From: Pseudomonas putida
Lineage (GTDB): Bacteria > Pseudomonadota > Gammaproteobacteria > Pseudomonadales > Pseudomonadaceae
Assembly: GCF_001941965.1 (NCBI RefSeq)
Contig: NZ_MKZO01000037.1
Span: 1-55,047 of the forward strand
DNA: 55,047 bases
Direction: 5' to 3'
Part shown: piece after piece, positions 45,559 to 54,780 of the stretch
Position numbering within the stretch: the stretch's first letter is position 1
How the letters are laid out: each line of letters begins with the position of its first letter
Program-made: the position numbers and the translations under genes
Notes under the pieces: generated by a model
Seen by the model: the letters and a program-made list of their open reading frames with translations, nothing else
Told to the model about the DNA's origin: nothing
Databases searched by the model: none

Positions 45559-46643
45559 CCATTCCCGGCTTTTCCAAGCGGGTCAGCGAACTGCTCGAGC
45601 CCATTTCCGCCAATGCGCCCTGTGGCGTCGATGTGACTTACGACGGGGCGTACGACCGGATCAAGGAGCTGCGCCGCGAAGATGACACCAGCCTGCCCAC
45701 GGGCGTCTGGTCGACCAGCGAGGTCAAGCGCGCCGAGTGGGAGAAGGTCCAGCTGATTGCCAGCGAGGTCATCAAGACCCGCAGCAAGCACCTGATGATT
45801 GCCGCCTGGCTCGGTGAGGCCTGGTTGCACCGTGAAGGCCTGAAGAGTGTGGCGGATGCCCTGGCGCTGATCGGCGGCTTGTGCGAACGCTACCCCGACG
45901 ATCTCTACCCGCTACTGGAGGATGACTATGGCCACCGCTCCGCCCCCTTGATGTGGATGGCGCGGCGTTACGACGAAGTCCTGTATACGCGGATGCACCT
46001 GTTCCCCGAGGTCGTGCCGGATATCGGCAACTTCAACCTGTACACCTGGCAGCAGATGAAACAGCGCCAGGTGCAGATCAACGACAGCAAGCCGGCCAAG
46101 GTCGCTGCCGAAGCGGCCCAGGCGTTGCAGAAAAAGGTCAACGAAGAGGTGCGACGCACACCGGTCACCTGGTGGCTGGAGGGCGTGAAGGCGCTGGAAA
46201 CCGCCAAGGCGCAACTGCTGCTGCTCGATGGCTGGTGCGACCGCAACCTGGGCGGCGAAGGGCCTTCGTTTACCAAGCTGCGCAAGCAGCTGGAGAACCT
46301 GGAAGCCCTGCTGCGCGAGTTCGTCGCGATGCACCCGCCGCAACTGTTGCCGCCCGAGCCTGAGCCCGAGCCTAAGCCGGAAGTGGAGAGACCCCGTGCC
46401 GACCTGGCGGCTGTCATCGAGCCGCGGGTTCCCTTCGCCGAGCCGCGCACCCGTGATGAAGCCTACCGGCAGTTGCTGGTGATTGCCGACTACCTGGCGC
46501 GCACCGAACCCCACAGCCCGGTGCCGTACCTGATCAGGCGCGGGGTGGAGTGGGGCAACAAGCCGCTGCGCGAGCTGCTGTCGGAGTTGATCAACTCGGA
46601 CGCCGAGGCGCGGCGCTTGTGGACGTTGCTGGGGGTTCTCTAA
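45555..46643 (+). CDS. tssA: Type VI cap/priming protein TssA
   Basis: 362 residues. An N-terminal ImpA domain (about 8-130: LLEPISANAPCGVDVTYDGAYDRI, KTRSKHLMIAAWLGEAWL, YPLLEDD) leads to a middle helical region and a Pro/Glu repeat linker (about 270-285, PEPEPEPKPE). The C-terminal domain has DEAYRQLLVIADYLARTEPH and PLRELLSELI. It primes tube and sheath polymerisation. The start is coupled to tssM (ATGA) with AGGAGA upstream. It ends the operon and is followed by a REP pair. Confidence 0.92.
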   Translation: MTIPGFSKRVSELLEPISANAPCGVDVTYDGAYDRIKELRREDDTSLPTGVWSTSEVKRAEWEKVQLIASEVIKTRSKHLMIAAWLGEAWLHREGLKSVADALALIGGLCERYPDDLYPLLEDDYGHRSAPLMWMARRYDEVLYTRMHLFPEVVPDIGNFNLYTWQQMKQRQVQINDSKPAKVAAEAAQALQKKVNEEVRRTPVTWWLEGVKALETAKAQLLLLDGWCDRNLGGEGPSFTKLRKQLENLEALLREFVAMHPPQLLPPEPEPEPKPEVERPRADLAAVIEPRVPFAEPRTRDEAYRQLLVIADYLARTEPHSPVPYLIRRGVEWGNKPLRELLSELINSDAEARRLWTLLGVL

Positions 46644-46678
46644 TACAGCGACGATGCGGTCCCTGGCTGGAATGTGGA

Positions 46679-46757
46679 CCCTGTGGGAGCTGGCTTGCCA
46701 GCGATTGCTGCAGTGAATTCACCATTGCAATCGCTGGCAAGCCAGCTCCCACAGGGG
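46679..46757. repeat. REP pair at the right border of the type VI locus
   Basis: Forward copy 46679-46705 and reversed copy 46728-46757, with a short spacer, directly after tssA. Confidence 0.88.
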
Positions 46758-46792
46758 TGATATGCTGCGTCCTTTTCCAGCCAGGACCTCTC

Positions 46793-46996
46793 ATGAGCGC
46801 CACCACCCCCGACGGCCTGCCGGTCTACCGCCTGATCACCGGCAAGGACGATTCTGCCTTCTGCAAACGCATCTCCGAACTGCTTGCCCAGGGCTACCAA
46901 CTGCATGGCTCACCCACCCTGACCTACGACCCGCAGCAGCAAAGCGTGATCGCCGGCCAGGCGGTGATCTGGGCCGGCAGCAAGGTCAGCGACTGA
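46793..46996 (+). CDS. DUF1737-family small protein
   Basis: 67 residues. The pattern YRLITGKDDSAFCKRISELLAQGYQLHGSP fits DUF1737, a small alpha/beta domain of unknown function common in Pseudomonas. The start is preceded by a weak ribosome site (AGGAC). Its end overlaps the convergent LysE-family gene by 11 bases. Confidence 0.75.
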   Translation: MSATTPDGLPVYRLITGKDDSAFCKRISELLAQGYQLHGSPTLTYDPQQQSVIAGQAVIWAGSKVSD

Positions 46997-47615
46997 AGAT
47001 CCGCTGCACGCCCAACAGCACCAGCGCGCCACCGGCCACGCCGTTGATCCAGCGCTCGATCCGCAGGTACAGCCCGCGCAACCGCGAAGTACCGAAGACC
47101 ATCCCCAGCCCCACATGCCAGGCGAACGACAGCACGCCGATCAGCACCACGGTCACCGCGTAGAACCACAGCGGCGGATGGGCCGGGAAGATCGCGGCGA
47201 AGGCGCTGGTCCAGAACGCCGCGCCCTTGGGGTTGGTCACGCAGGTCAGCAGGCCGGTGCGAAAGGCCGCCAGGCGCGAGCCGTCGAGCTGCGGCTGGTC
47301 GATGGCGGCGCTGCGTGGCGCCGGATGGAAGGCCGACCAGAGCAGGCGGGCGCCATACCAGACCAGGTAGCTGGCGCCGAGCAGACGCACCGCCGAGGAC
47401 AGCCAGGGATGCTGCGAGAGCAGAGTCGCCAGCCCGGCGATCGAGACGATGACCCAGAACACCGAGCCGGTGCCGATGCCGAAGGCCACATAGCGGGCAT
47501 CGCGACGGCGCTGACTCAGGGCCATCTGGCTGAGGATGAAGAAGTTCGGCCCGGGGCTGGCGAGGACCGCCAGGTAGATGCCGGTGATCAGCAGCAGGGA
47601 ATAGAGGTAGGTCAT
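46986..47615 (-). CDS. LysE-family amino-acid exporter
   Basis: 209 residues with six membrane helices. Family motifs are ITGIYLAVLASPGPNFFIL (the conserved N-terminal GPN region), FGIGTGSVFWVIVSIAGLA, LLTCVTNPKGAAFW (the conserved TNPK) and a C-terminal INGVAGGALVLLGV helix. It exports amino acids or homoserine-lactone-like compounds; the substrate is unknown. ATG 47615 is chosen because the N-terminal helix then starts at once. Confidence 0.87.
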   Translation of the reverse strand: MTYLYSLLLITGIYLAVLASPGPNFFILSQMALSQRRRDARYVAFGIGTGSVFWVIVSIAGLATLLSQHPWLSSAVRLLGASYLVWYGARLLWSAFHPAPRSAAIDQPQLDGSRLAAFRTGLLTCVTNPKGAAFWTSAFAAIFPAHPPLWFYAVTVVLIGVLSFAWHVGLGMVFGTSRLRGLYLRIERWINGVAGGALVLLGVQRIFSR

Positions 47616-47701
47616 GGTCGCGGCCGGGCAGGAGGAGTGACCTCGATGGTGCACCAACTCCCCTTGCCAGTTCCAGCCTCATCACCGGGAACGCCACGGA
47701 C

Positions 47702-47748
47702 CCTGTGGGAGCTGCGGTTCGGCGCCCCGACTTGCCAGCGATGAGGCC
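47702..47748 (+). repeat. REP variant with an internal insertion
   Basis: CCTGTGGGAGCTG and CTTGCCAGCGATGAGGCC, the two halves of the REP unit, are separated by about 16 extra bases (CGGTTCGGCGCCCCGA). A decayed partner may lie at about 47660-47695. Confidence 0.65.
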
Positions 47749-47760
47749 GGTAGCGACAAC

Positions 47761-48057
47761 TCAGTCCTTGCTGCCCAGCATGTACTGCTCGAAATGCTTG
47801 ATGTGATCGTCGAGGTTGTCCTCGAGCATCATCCGGTACTGCTCGCTGAAGTACTTCACCAGCTCTTCCCGCGCCGCCGCCATCTCGGCCCCGGACTTGA
47901 AGCTGCGGGCGCTCATCCAGGCGTTGAAGCGGGACGCGCCGAAGGTCATCGAGGCACTGACCTTGCCCAGGTCCTGGAGGCTGTCGATCTGCTGGTTGGC
48001 CAGGTCGATATGGGCGTCGGCACGGTCGTAGAAGGCTTGGTCGGTAGCTTGGGGCAT
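47761..48057 (-). CDS. DUF3144-family small protein
   Basis: 98 residues, predicted all-helical and cytoplasmic. It contains FYDRADAHIDLANQQI, VSASMTFGASRFNAWMSA and a C-terminal YRMMLEDNLDDHIKHFEQYM. This fits DUF3144, a family of unknown role in gamma-proteobacteria. Confidence 0.78.
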   Translation of the reverse strand: MPQATDQAFYDRADAHIDLANQQIDSLQDLGKVSASMTFGASRFNAWMSARSFKSGAEMAAAREELVKYFSEQYRMMLEDNLDDHIKHFEQYMLGSKD

Positions 48058-48117
48058 GGCAGGGCCTGAGGGGCTGGAAATCGGACCGGCGATTGGAGCA
48101 CGTTTGCCGGCCGGATG

Positions 48118-48798
48118 CTATGCGTCGGGAAACGCGTAGTCCGCCGGTTCGAAGCGTGCACTGCAGTCCATGCGCACATTGCGTATCGCCGCCGTCTGCT
48201 GATAGCTGTCGTGCAACGGCTCGGCGCAGTAGGTGATCAGCAGTGAGCGCCGCCGTGCGCCGGACGGGTTGAGGCTGGCGGCATGCACCAGGTCGGCGTC
48301 GAACACCAGGAGGTCGCCGGCCTTGCCGGACATCTGCACGCTGCGGCTTTCATCGTCGGGATCGAAAGGCGCTTCGTCCGTCTCATAGCGATGGGTGCCC
48401 GGCACCAGGCGCGTTGCTCCGTTGTGCGGGCCGTAGTCATCGAACCAGGCCATGACGATCACCGTGTCGCCCGGACGCTGGCCCCACATGTCCCGGTGCA
48501 GGCGCTGATGGCCACCCCCGGCGAGGGGCTCGCGACCCTCGACCTGGGCGAGGAAGAAGCGTTCGTCGATCATCGCCCCGACTGCCGCCAGCAGCGCCGG
48601 TAACCGGCACAGGGCCTGGATCCGCGGGTGCTCGTCGAGCGATGAATGGCGCCAGTCATGGCCGCGGGGCACAGGCCAGGCGTGGGACGCCAGGACACGG
48701 TCGTCGAAGACCGTGCGCAACTCTTCCAGCCAGTCGGCAGGGATCGCCTGGGGCAGAAGGAGATAGCCGTCTTGGCGAAGTTGTTCGCGGGCGCTCAT
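48118..48798 (-). CDS. Phytanoyl-CoA dioxygenase (PhyH)-family protein
   Basis: 226 residues with the double-stranded beta-helix fold of Fe(II)/2-oxoglutarate oxygenases. Iron ligands are visible as the HxD motif in QRLHRDMWGQ and the distal His in FDADLVHAASLN, followed by the Arg that binds 2-oxoglutarate in GARRRSLLITY. The VMAWFDDYGPHNGATRLVPGTH segment is typical of PhyH. It could hydroxylate a small molecule; there is no pathway context. RBS evidence is weak. Confidence 0.8.
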   Translation of the reverse strand: MSAREQLRQDGYLLLPQAIPADWLEELRTVFDDRVLASHAWPVPRGHDWRHSSLDEHPRIQALCRLPALLAAVGAMIDERFFLAQVEGREPLAGGGHQRLHRDMWGQRPGDTVIVMAWFDDYGPHNGATRLVPGTHRYETDEAPFDPDDESRSVQMSGKAGDLLVFDADLVHAASLNPSGARRRSLLITYCAEPLHDSYQQTAAIRNVRMDCSARFEPADYAFPDA

Positions 48799-48934
48799 GG
48801 CGGTTCGGCATTCCTTGTCGGTGTGGCGTGTCGATCAAGCCCGGGGCGGCCCGGCGCACAGCCGGCATCCCGCCCCCCGCGGGCCAGTGGGGGTCAATTT
48901 GATATCGGCTGGCCCGTCCCGGTATTGTCCTGGG

Positions 48935-50506
48935 TCATGCCCGGATAGCGTTCGTCTCGCCTTGCAGCCACCACTGATTGCGCTTGTCCGCCAACTGCGA
49001 CTCCAGTACCGACACACCCTTGTCGCGCATCGAAACCCGTTCACGCTGCAGCACGTCCGTCAGCAAACCGAGCAGGTTGCGAGTCTGCGAGGTCGACTTC
49101 GGCGTATTGGTTTCACTGGTCAGCACGCCATCGACATAGCTGCGCACGCGCTCGTTCTGGCTGGCCTGCTGCGTGGCACTGGCCTCGACCAGGCGGTTGT
49201 CCTTGTTGAAGCCCAGGCGCGTGCTGCTTTTCGCTTCGTCGGTGACCTCGTGGTAGCGGTAGTTCTGCGATTTGTAATCGGTGCCCAGGGCCAGCGGCAC
49301 CTGCGGGTTGGCCCCGACATGCCAGGCGGCGCTGAGCTTCGATTGCTGGTCCTGCTGGATCGAACGGCTGGACAGGGCCTTGCCCTGGGCCGTGGTGCTT
49401 TGCGAGACGCTGTAGTCGAAGCGATCGGTTTCCGTTGGCAGCAGCGGATTGACCGACTTCGCGGTCTGGCCGATCGAGGCCTTGAAGTCGGCCAGGCCGC
49501 TGAGCAGCAGGCGGTCGGTCTTGCCGGAAATTGGCCCGGCACTCTCGGCCTGTTTGGCGTCATCCACGCTGTTGAGCTGGACGAAGGCCTCCTTGAACAG
49601 GTTCATCAGGTCCTTGTCGCCATTGCCACGCTTGCGCGCGGCGTCGAACTGTTCGAGGTAGTTGCCGATCGCCGCCTGGCGTTGGCCGCTACTGCCGAGC
49701 AGGCTGCTGTCATGGGTGTCGAGGTCGAGCTTGAAGTTGCCCGACGGGCCCTGCAGGCTCAGGTTGCGCGCCTTGTCATCGAGGCTCAGGTCGAAGACCT
49801 GCGGTTCGCCGCTGGCGGTTTGCAGCGAGGCGTTCATCTTCAGCGAGCTGAACAGGTTGCTATCGAACTTGACCAGGCCATCCAGCTTGAGGCTCGGCGG
49901 TTCCTTGGCCAGGCCGTCGATGGCCGCCTGGAAACCGTCGGCCAGGTCGGCCAGGCCCTTTAGTTCGTAAGCGTTGAGCTCGCCGCCCTCGACCTCGGCG
50001 CTGACCGCCAGGCCATGCTCGTCGCTGGCCAGGGACAGGGTGATGGTGGCCCCGGAGGCGGTAGTCAGGCTCAGGCTGATGGCATTGGCCGGCGCCTGGC
50101 GCAGGCTCTCGCCGCGCAGCTTGAGAGCCGCTGCGCTGGGCTCGGTGCCTTCGGCGTAGCGGAACACCGATTGCGAGACGGACTGGCCGCCCTTGAGTGC
50201 CAGTTGCTCGATCAGTGCGGCCCCCACGCCCTGGAAGCGCTCGCTGTTGGACGAGCCCTGGATGCCGGTCAGCAGGCTGACGCTGAGCTTGTCGACGCTG
50301 TCCTGCTCCAGGGCATAGCTGGCCGAGGCGCTGCTGCTGCGCGAGGAATAGGTGTAGCCGTCGCTGTCGTTGCGGGTCTGGCCCAGGGTGACATTGCTGG
50401 TGCTGACCACGGCCGGCACCTGCACGCTGCTGGCGCTCGGCGTGGTGGTGTTCTGCGGTGCGGTGTAGACCGGCGTGATTCGCAATCCTGCGCTGATCGG
50501 GTTCAT
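48935..50506 (-). CDS. Uncharacterised Pseudomonas protein, 523 residues
   Basis: Start uncertain; the ATG at 50506 (MNPISAGLRITPVYTAPQ) is preferred because conserved-looking sequence begins there, but ATGs at 50527 and 50551 are in frame. It is rich in Ser, Gln, Ala and Leu, with no signal peptide, no membrane helix and no cysteine-rich motif. The N-terminal third is Ser-rich (YTYSSRSSSASASYALEQD); the middle has repeated amphipathic strands (LSLTTASGATITLSLASDE, FNLSL-type text); and the C-terminus is helical (NLLGLLTDVLQRERVSMRD). The composition recalls flagellar or secreted structural proteins. I do not recognise a function. Confidence 0.55.
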   Translation of the reverse strand: MNPISAGLRITPVYTAPQNTTTPSASSVQVPAVVSTSNVTLGQTRNDSDGYTYSSRSSSASASYALEQDSVDKLSVSLLTGIQGSSNSERFQGVGAALIEQLALKGGQSVSQSVFRYAEGTEPSAAALKLRGESLRQAPANAISLSLTTASGATITLSLASDEHGLAVSAEVEGGELNAYELKGLADLADGFQAAIDGLAKEPPSLKLDGLVKFDSNLFSSLKMNASLQTASGEPQVFDLSLDDKARNLSLQGPSGNFKLDLDTHDSSLLGSSGQRQAAIGNYLEQFDAARKRGNGDKDLMNLFKEAFVQLNSVDDAKQAESAGPISGKTDRLLLSGLADFKASIGQTAKSVNPLLPTETDRFDYSVSQSTTAQGKALSSRSIQQDQQSKLSAAWHVGANPQVPLALGTDYKSQNYRYHEVTDEAKSSTRLGFNKDNRLVEASATQQASQNERVRSYVDGVLTSETNTPKSTSQTRNLLGLLTDVLQRERVSMRDKGVSVLESQLADKRNQWWLQGETNAIRA

Positions 50507-50621
50507 CTTGGGGCCCGTGATGTCCATGGAGATGCCAGGGTTATCGGCCATCACGGGAGAAGCTTGAGTGCCCCGGGCGCCGATGCCCTTCGGCGCCCGG
50601 GAATTCCCTGCGGGTTGGCGG

Positions 50622-53144
50622 TCAGTCGAACTCACCACGCAGGGTCAGGGTGAAGTTGCGCGGCTCGCCGTAGTAGTTGCCGTACTCCGAGGTCCCGACG
50701 CTCTCGTAGTAGCGACGGTCGAACAGGTTGTTGCCCTTGAGCGCGACGGTCCAGTTCTGGTCAACCTTGTATTCCACCAGGGCGTCATACACCGCGTAGC
50801 CGGACTGGCTGAAGTCATAGGCGCGGCTGTCGATGGTGTTGCCCTGCGCGTCGAAGCGGTAGGCCTGGCCGGACACGTAGGTCGGGCTCTGCGCCGTGAC
50901 GCCGCCGCCGACCCGTACCGCCGACAGCGCACCGGGCAGGGTGTAGACGCTCCAGAGCTTGAACAGGTGCTTGGGCGTGATGGTGCTGTAGAGGGTTTCC
51001 TCGGTGTTGTTCTGCACGCGGTTGTAGGTGTAGCCGGCGAGCACTTCCCAGCCCGGGGCGATCTCGCCGCTGGCTTCCAGGTCGATGCCCTTGCTGACGA
51101 TCTTGTCCTGGGCCAGGTAGCAGCAGGCGCTGCTGTAGCTGAAGGCCGGGTCGGGATAGGCCGGGTCGATTGCCGCCTGGTGCTCGCGGGTGGTGTAGAA
51201 CAGCGCAGCGCTGACGTTCAGCGCGCCGCCCAGCAGCTCACCCTTGATCCCTGTTTCGTAGGTCTTGCCGGTCATCGGCTCGATGGAGGTCGCGGCGTCT
51301 TCCGGGCCCTTGAGTTTCTGCGCCTGGGGCTTGAACACCTCGCTGTAGCTGACGTAGGCCGACCATTGATCGTCGAGGGCGTAGATCAGGCCGCCGTAGG
51401 GCACCAGGGTGGTGGGTTCGCGGTCGGAGACGCGGTCCTGCAGTGTCCATGGGCCGGTGCCGTTGCTGTTGCGCATGCTGTAGGCCTGCTCGAACTTGTA
51501 GCGCTGGGCACGCGCGCCGAGTACTAGCTTGAGCGAGTCGCTCAACTGCAGGCGCAGGGTCGAGTAGACGCCGTACTGCTCGCGGGTGTTCGGGGAATAG
51601 TCCCGCCAGAAGGCATGGTTCGATTCGTCGCTGGACAGCGGCGTGGCGCTGGGGTCCCAGAGGTCGATCAGGCCGCCCTTGCCGACCATACCGCCCGCCG
51701 CGCGCCAGCGGCTGGTGACCTTCTGGTAATCGGCACCGAGCAGCAGTTCGTGGCGGCGGCCGAAGGCATCGAAACCACCGGACAGATTAATGTCGAACAC
51801 CGATTGCTCGCTCCAGCTCGACACGTAGCTGCCCCACCAGTACGGACCGGTGTTGGTCGTCTCGTCCACCGAGCCATAGGGGATCACGCCTTCGGTGGTG
51901 GAGCCGTTGTGGTTCCAGGTGTAGGAGGTGTTGAGCTTCCAGTCGTCGTTCAGGTAGTGGTCGACCTTGGCAAACCACTCGCGGGTGAAACTGTCGTTCC
52001 AGGCCTGGCTGGTGGTGTACCAGGTGTGCCGCGGCAGGTGCACGTCGCCGCCGGTGCTGTAGCGCGGCAGGCCGTCGCCGGTGCCGTTCTCCTTGACCTT
52101 GTCGTAGCTGCCGCCGACGGTCAGCAGGGTGTCGGCGCCGAGATCCGCTTCGAGGATGCCGTACAGCAGCGGCTTCTCGGTGCTGCGGTTGTCCATGAAG
52201 TACTGGCGGTCGGTGTAGGCCGCGACCAGGCGCCCGCGTAGTGCGCCGTCGAAGGCCAGCGGGCCGGTCACATCGACCTCGCTACGGTAGTTGTCCCAAG
52301 AGCCGGCGGAGGTATTGAGCTTGAGCTGGTAGTGGTCGAGGGGGCGCTTGCGCACCAGGTTGACGATGCCCCCCGGATCGCCGGTGCCACCCAGCAGGCC
52401 GCTGGCGCCGCGCAGGACCTCGACGTGGTCGTAGGAGGCCAGGTCATACATGCGGTCGCTGTAGAAGGTACCGACCCCGGTACCGATATCCATGGGCGCG
52501 GCACCATCGATCTGCACGTTGTCGATGCCGAAACCGCGGGAGTAGAACTGCTTGGAGTGGTAGGTCGAGCTGCGCGTGGTGATACCCGGTGCCAGCTTCA
52601 TGGCTTCGGGCAGGTTGGTCATGCGCTGGTCCTCGATGACCTTGTTGGTGATCACCGAGACGCTTTGCGGGGTGTCCTTCAGGCTGACCGGGGTCTTCGA
52701 ACCGATGCTGACCAGGCCGGTGGTATAGGCGCCGGAGTTCTCGGTCATCTCGCCCATGCCCTGGCCGCTGATGGTGGTTACGCCCAGCTCCAGGCTGCCG
52801 CTGGCGGGACGCTCGACCAGGCGGTAGCCGGCGCCATCGCTGATGGCTTGCAGGCGGGTGGCGACGAGGATCCGCGCCAGGCCTTCGCTGACCGAGTATT
52901 CGCCGTCAAGGCCATCGCTGCGCAGGCCGGCGGTCAACGCCGAGTCCACGCCGATCATCACCCCGGCCTGCTGGCCGAAGGCACCGAGGACGCTGTCCAG
53001 GCTGCCGGCCGCAATCCGGTAGCTGCGGGTCTGTTGCTGGCTGCTGCTGTCGGCGGCGAACAGCGGCTGGCTGGCGCTGCCCAGGGTGGCGCCGAGCAGG
53101 GCCAGGCGCAGGGCAAGGGCAAGAGGAGAAGGGCGTGTATGCAT
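50622..53144 (-). CDS. TonB-dependent siderophore receptor with signalling (STN) domain
   Basis: 840 residues. A signal peptide (about 1-31, QPLFAADS) is followed by an STN signalling domain (about 40-110, YRIAAGSLDSVLGAFGQQAG and GLDGEYSVSEGLARIL). The siderophore-receptor plug (about 135-270) has KTPVSLKDTPQSVSVITN, FYSRGFGIDNVQIDGAAP and LRGASGLLGGTGDPGGIVNLVRKRP, and the barrel ends in LTLRGEFD with the typical NNLFDRRYYESVG. The FpvA/FoxA-type pattern indicates a ferric hydroxamate or mixed siderophore. With FecR and FecI upstream on the same strand it forms a cell-surface signalling system. Confidence 0.9.
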   Translation of the reverse strand: MHTRPSPLALALRLALLGATLGSASQPLFAADSSSQQQTRSYRIAAGSLDSVLGAFGQQAGVMIGVDSALTAGLRSDGLDGEYSVSEGLARILVATRLQAISDGAGYRLVERPASGSLELGVTTISGQGMGEMTENSGAYTTGLVSIGSKTPVSLKDTPQSVSVITNKVIEDQRMTNLPEAMKLAPGITTRSSTYHSKQFYSRGFGIDNVQIDGAAPMDIGTGVGTFYSDRMYDLASYDHVEVLRGASGLLGGTGDPGGIVNLVRKRPLDHYQLKLNTSAGSWDNYRSEVDVTGPLAFDGALRGRLVAAYTDRQYFMDNRSTEKPLLYGILEADLGADTLLTVGGSYDKVKENGTGDGLPRYSTGGDVHLPRHTWYTTSQAWNDSFTREWFAKVDHYLNDDWKLNTSYTWNHNGSTTEGVIPYGSVDETTNTGPYWWGSYVSSWSEQSVFDINLSGGFDAFGRRHELLLGADYQKVTSRWRAAGGMVGKGGLIDLWDPSATPLSSDESNHAFWRDYSPNTREQYGVYSTLRLQLSDSLKLVLGARAQRYKFEQAYSMRNSNGTGPWTLQDRVSDREPTTLVPYGGLIYALDDQWSAYVSYSEVFKPQAQKLKGPEDAATSIEPMTGKTYETGIKGELLGGALNVSAALFYTTREHQAAIDPAYPDPAFSYSSACCYLAQDKIVSKGIDLEASGEIAPGWEVLAGYTYNRVQNNTEETLYSTITPKHLFKLWSVYTLPGALSAVRVGGGVTAQSPTYVSGQAYRFDAQGNTIDSRAYDFSQSGYAVYDALVEYKVDQNWTVALKGNNLFDRRYYESVGTSEYGNYYGEPRNFTLTLRGEFD

Positions 53145-53265
53145 GAAGACGATCCGTTGGGTTGGCAGGGGAAAGGGCGCTGTTTTTCAGCGTTCTGCCT
53201 GTCTTGATGCGCGAGACGGAAAAAACTGCCGGGTATCGCGAATTATTTTTATTTGAGTGCAGGAT

Positions 53266-54234
53266 TCAGGCAGGCAGCACCGTCGTCCAGAGACCGAGCA
53301 CCCGCTCTACCCTGATCGGCAACAGGCGTGTCAGCAGCTCCAGGCTGGCCTCGGGATGCTCCAGCGAGTACGACCCGGAGACCGCCAGCCCGGCCACTTC
53401 CGGCGCGCAACGCAGCACGCCGTGGCGATAGCGGTCGAGGTGGGCGAGGAGCAGGCCCAGGGGCATGCGCTCCACCACCAGCAGGCCGTTGCTCCAGGCC
53501 AGGTCGGTGCTGCTGACGGGTGCCTGTGGCGACGCCTGTGCGTTGCTAAAGCGCAGTTGCTGTCCGGCGCCGAGCATCAGCCGGTCGCCCTGGGCGAGTT
53601 GCAGCGTGGCGCTGCCGGAGAAGACCTGGAGCTGGGTGCCATGCACGCCCGGCAGGTCTCGGCCGATGACCAACTGGCTGGACGCTCCGGGCATGACCCA
53701 GCCGCCCTGGGTACGGATGCGCAGGGCGGCTTGCGGGCCGGTGCTGATCAGCACGCGGCCGAGGTTGAGGCTCAGGTCGCCCGCCTCCTGGTCCAGCGCG
53801 GTGCGGGTATCCAGTTGCAGCGTCGTGCCGCCGGCCAGTTGCAGGCGCTGGCGCTGGCCGGTGCCAGTGCGGTAGTCGCTGAACAGCTCCGGCAGCAGGC
53901 TGCGCTCGCGTACCCCGGCGCCGGCCGCAGTGAGCAGGGCCAGGCCGGCGATACCCTTGAGCAGGGTCCGTCGGGAGCTGCCGCTGCGGGCCCGCAACAG
54001 GCTGCGGGCGCTGGCTGGGGCCAGGTTACGGGTGTTCTGGCGCAGGTCCTGGTTGAGGCCGGCGAGGCGTTGCCAGGCCAGTTCATGGGCAGCGCTCTGC
54101 GCGCGCCAGGCGTCGCAGGCCAGGCGCTCGTCGTCGCTGCTGACCCCGGATTGCAGGAGCACCATCCACTGTAGCGCCTGCTCCAGCACCTGCTCGTCGA
54201 TGGCCTGGCGGTCCAGTGGCTGGAAGGCTTTCAC
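53266..54234 (-). CDS. FecR-family anti-sigma/sensor protein
   Basis: 322 residues from GTG 54234, which overlaps the sigma-factor stop (GTGA). The N-terminal cytoplasmic anti-sigma domain (about 1-85) has EQALQWMVLLQSGVSSDDE and FAAW-type text (LACDAWRAQSAAHELAWQRL). A membrane helix follows (about 118-138, LLKGIAGLALLTAAGAGV), then a periplasmic FecR domain (about 150-245, YRTGTGQRQRLQLAGGTTLQLDTRTAL) and a C-terminal STN-binding part. It relays siderophore binding at the receptor to the sigma factor. The ATG further upstream in frame would overlap the sigma gene throughout and is rejected. Confidence 0.88.
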   Translation of the reverse strand: MKAFQPLDRQAIDEQVLEQALQWMVLLQSGVSSDDERLACDAWRAQSAAHELAWQRLAGLNQDLRQNTRNLAPASARSLLRARSGSSRRTLLKGIAGLALLTAAGAGVRERSLLPELFSDYRTGTGQRQRLQLAGGTTLQLDTRTALDQEAGDLSLNLGRVLISTGPQAALRIRTQGGWVMPGASSQLVIGRDLPGVHGTQLQVFSGSATLQLAQGDRLMLGAGQQLRFSNAQASPQAPVSSTDLAWSNGLLVVERMPLGLLLAHLDRYRHGVLRCAPEVAGLAVSGSYSLEHPEASLELLTRLLPIRVERVLGLWTTVLPA

Positions 54235-54740
54235 AGGTCGTAGACCGAGGCGTAGCAGGTCCGGTAGGCCTTGAGCATGGCCTTCTGCACCACGTTGACG
54301 CTGATGCCGAGCTGTTCGGCGATCTGCGGATAGGTCAGGCCATCGAGCTGCGACAACAGGAAGATCTCCCGCACCCGGCTGCCCAGACCGTCGAGCACCC
54401 GGCCCACGGCATCCAGGGCTTCGAGGACCAGCAGGCGGGTTTCCGCTGACGGTACCTCCTGCTGATCGAGGGCGGCCAGGGATTCCAGATAGGCATTTTC
54501 CAGGGCACGGCGGCGGAAGAACTCGGCGCACAGGCGGCTGGCGACGGTCGCCAGATAGGCCCGGGGTTCGCGCAAGGAGGGCAGTGTGTCCTGGCGCATC
54601 AGGCGCACGAAGGTGTCCTGCGCCAGGTCCTGGGCCTGCTGGTGATTGCCCAGCTTGCGCCGCAGTAACTGAACGATCCAGCTGTGGTGGGCGACGTAGA
54701 GTTCACCGATGGCGTGGTGCGGGGACGCGGGGGAGGGCAT
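54231..54740 (-). CDS. FecI-family ECF sigma factor
   Basis: 169 residues. Region 2 (about 12-75) has LRRKLGNHQQAQDLAQDTFVRL and EPRAYLATVASRL; region 4 (about 105-160) has REIFLLSQLDGLTYPQIAEQLGISVNVVQKAML, the -35-binding helix-turn-helix. It should transcribe the downstream TonB receptor gene when the siderophore is bound. A candidate Fur box precedes it, consistent with expression under iron limitation. Confidence 0.9.
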   Translation of the reverse strand: MPSPASPHHAIGELYVAHHSWIVQLLRRKLGNHQQAQDLAQDTFVRLMRQDTLPSLREPRAYLATVASRLCAEFFRRRALENAYLESLAALDQQEVPSAETRLLVLEALDAVGRVLDGLGSRVREIFLLSQLDGLTYPQIAEQLGISVNVVQKAMLKAYRTCYASVYDL

Positions 54741-54780
54741 GCGCGCGGTTCCAGGCTCGAAGTTGTCGAATGGTGCGCAT

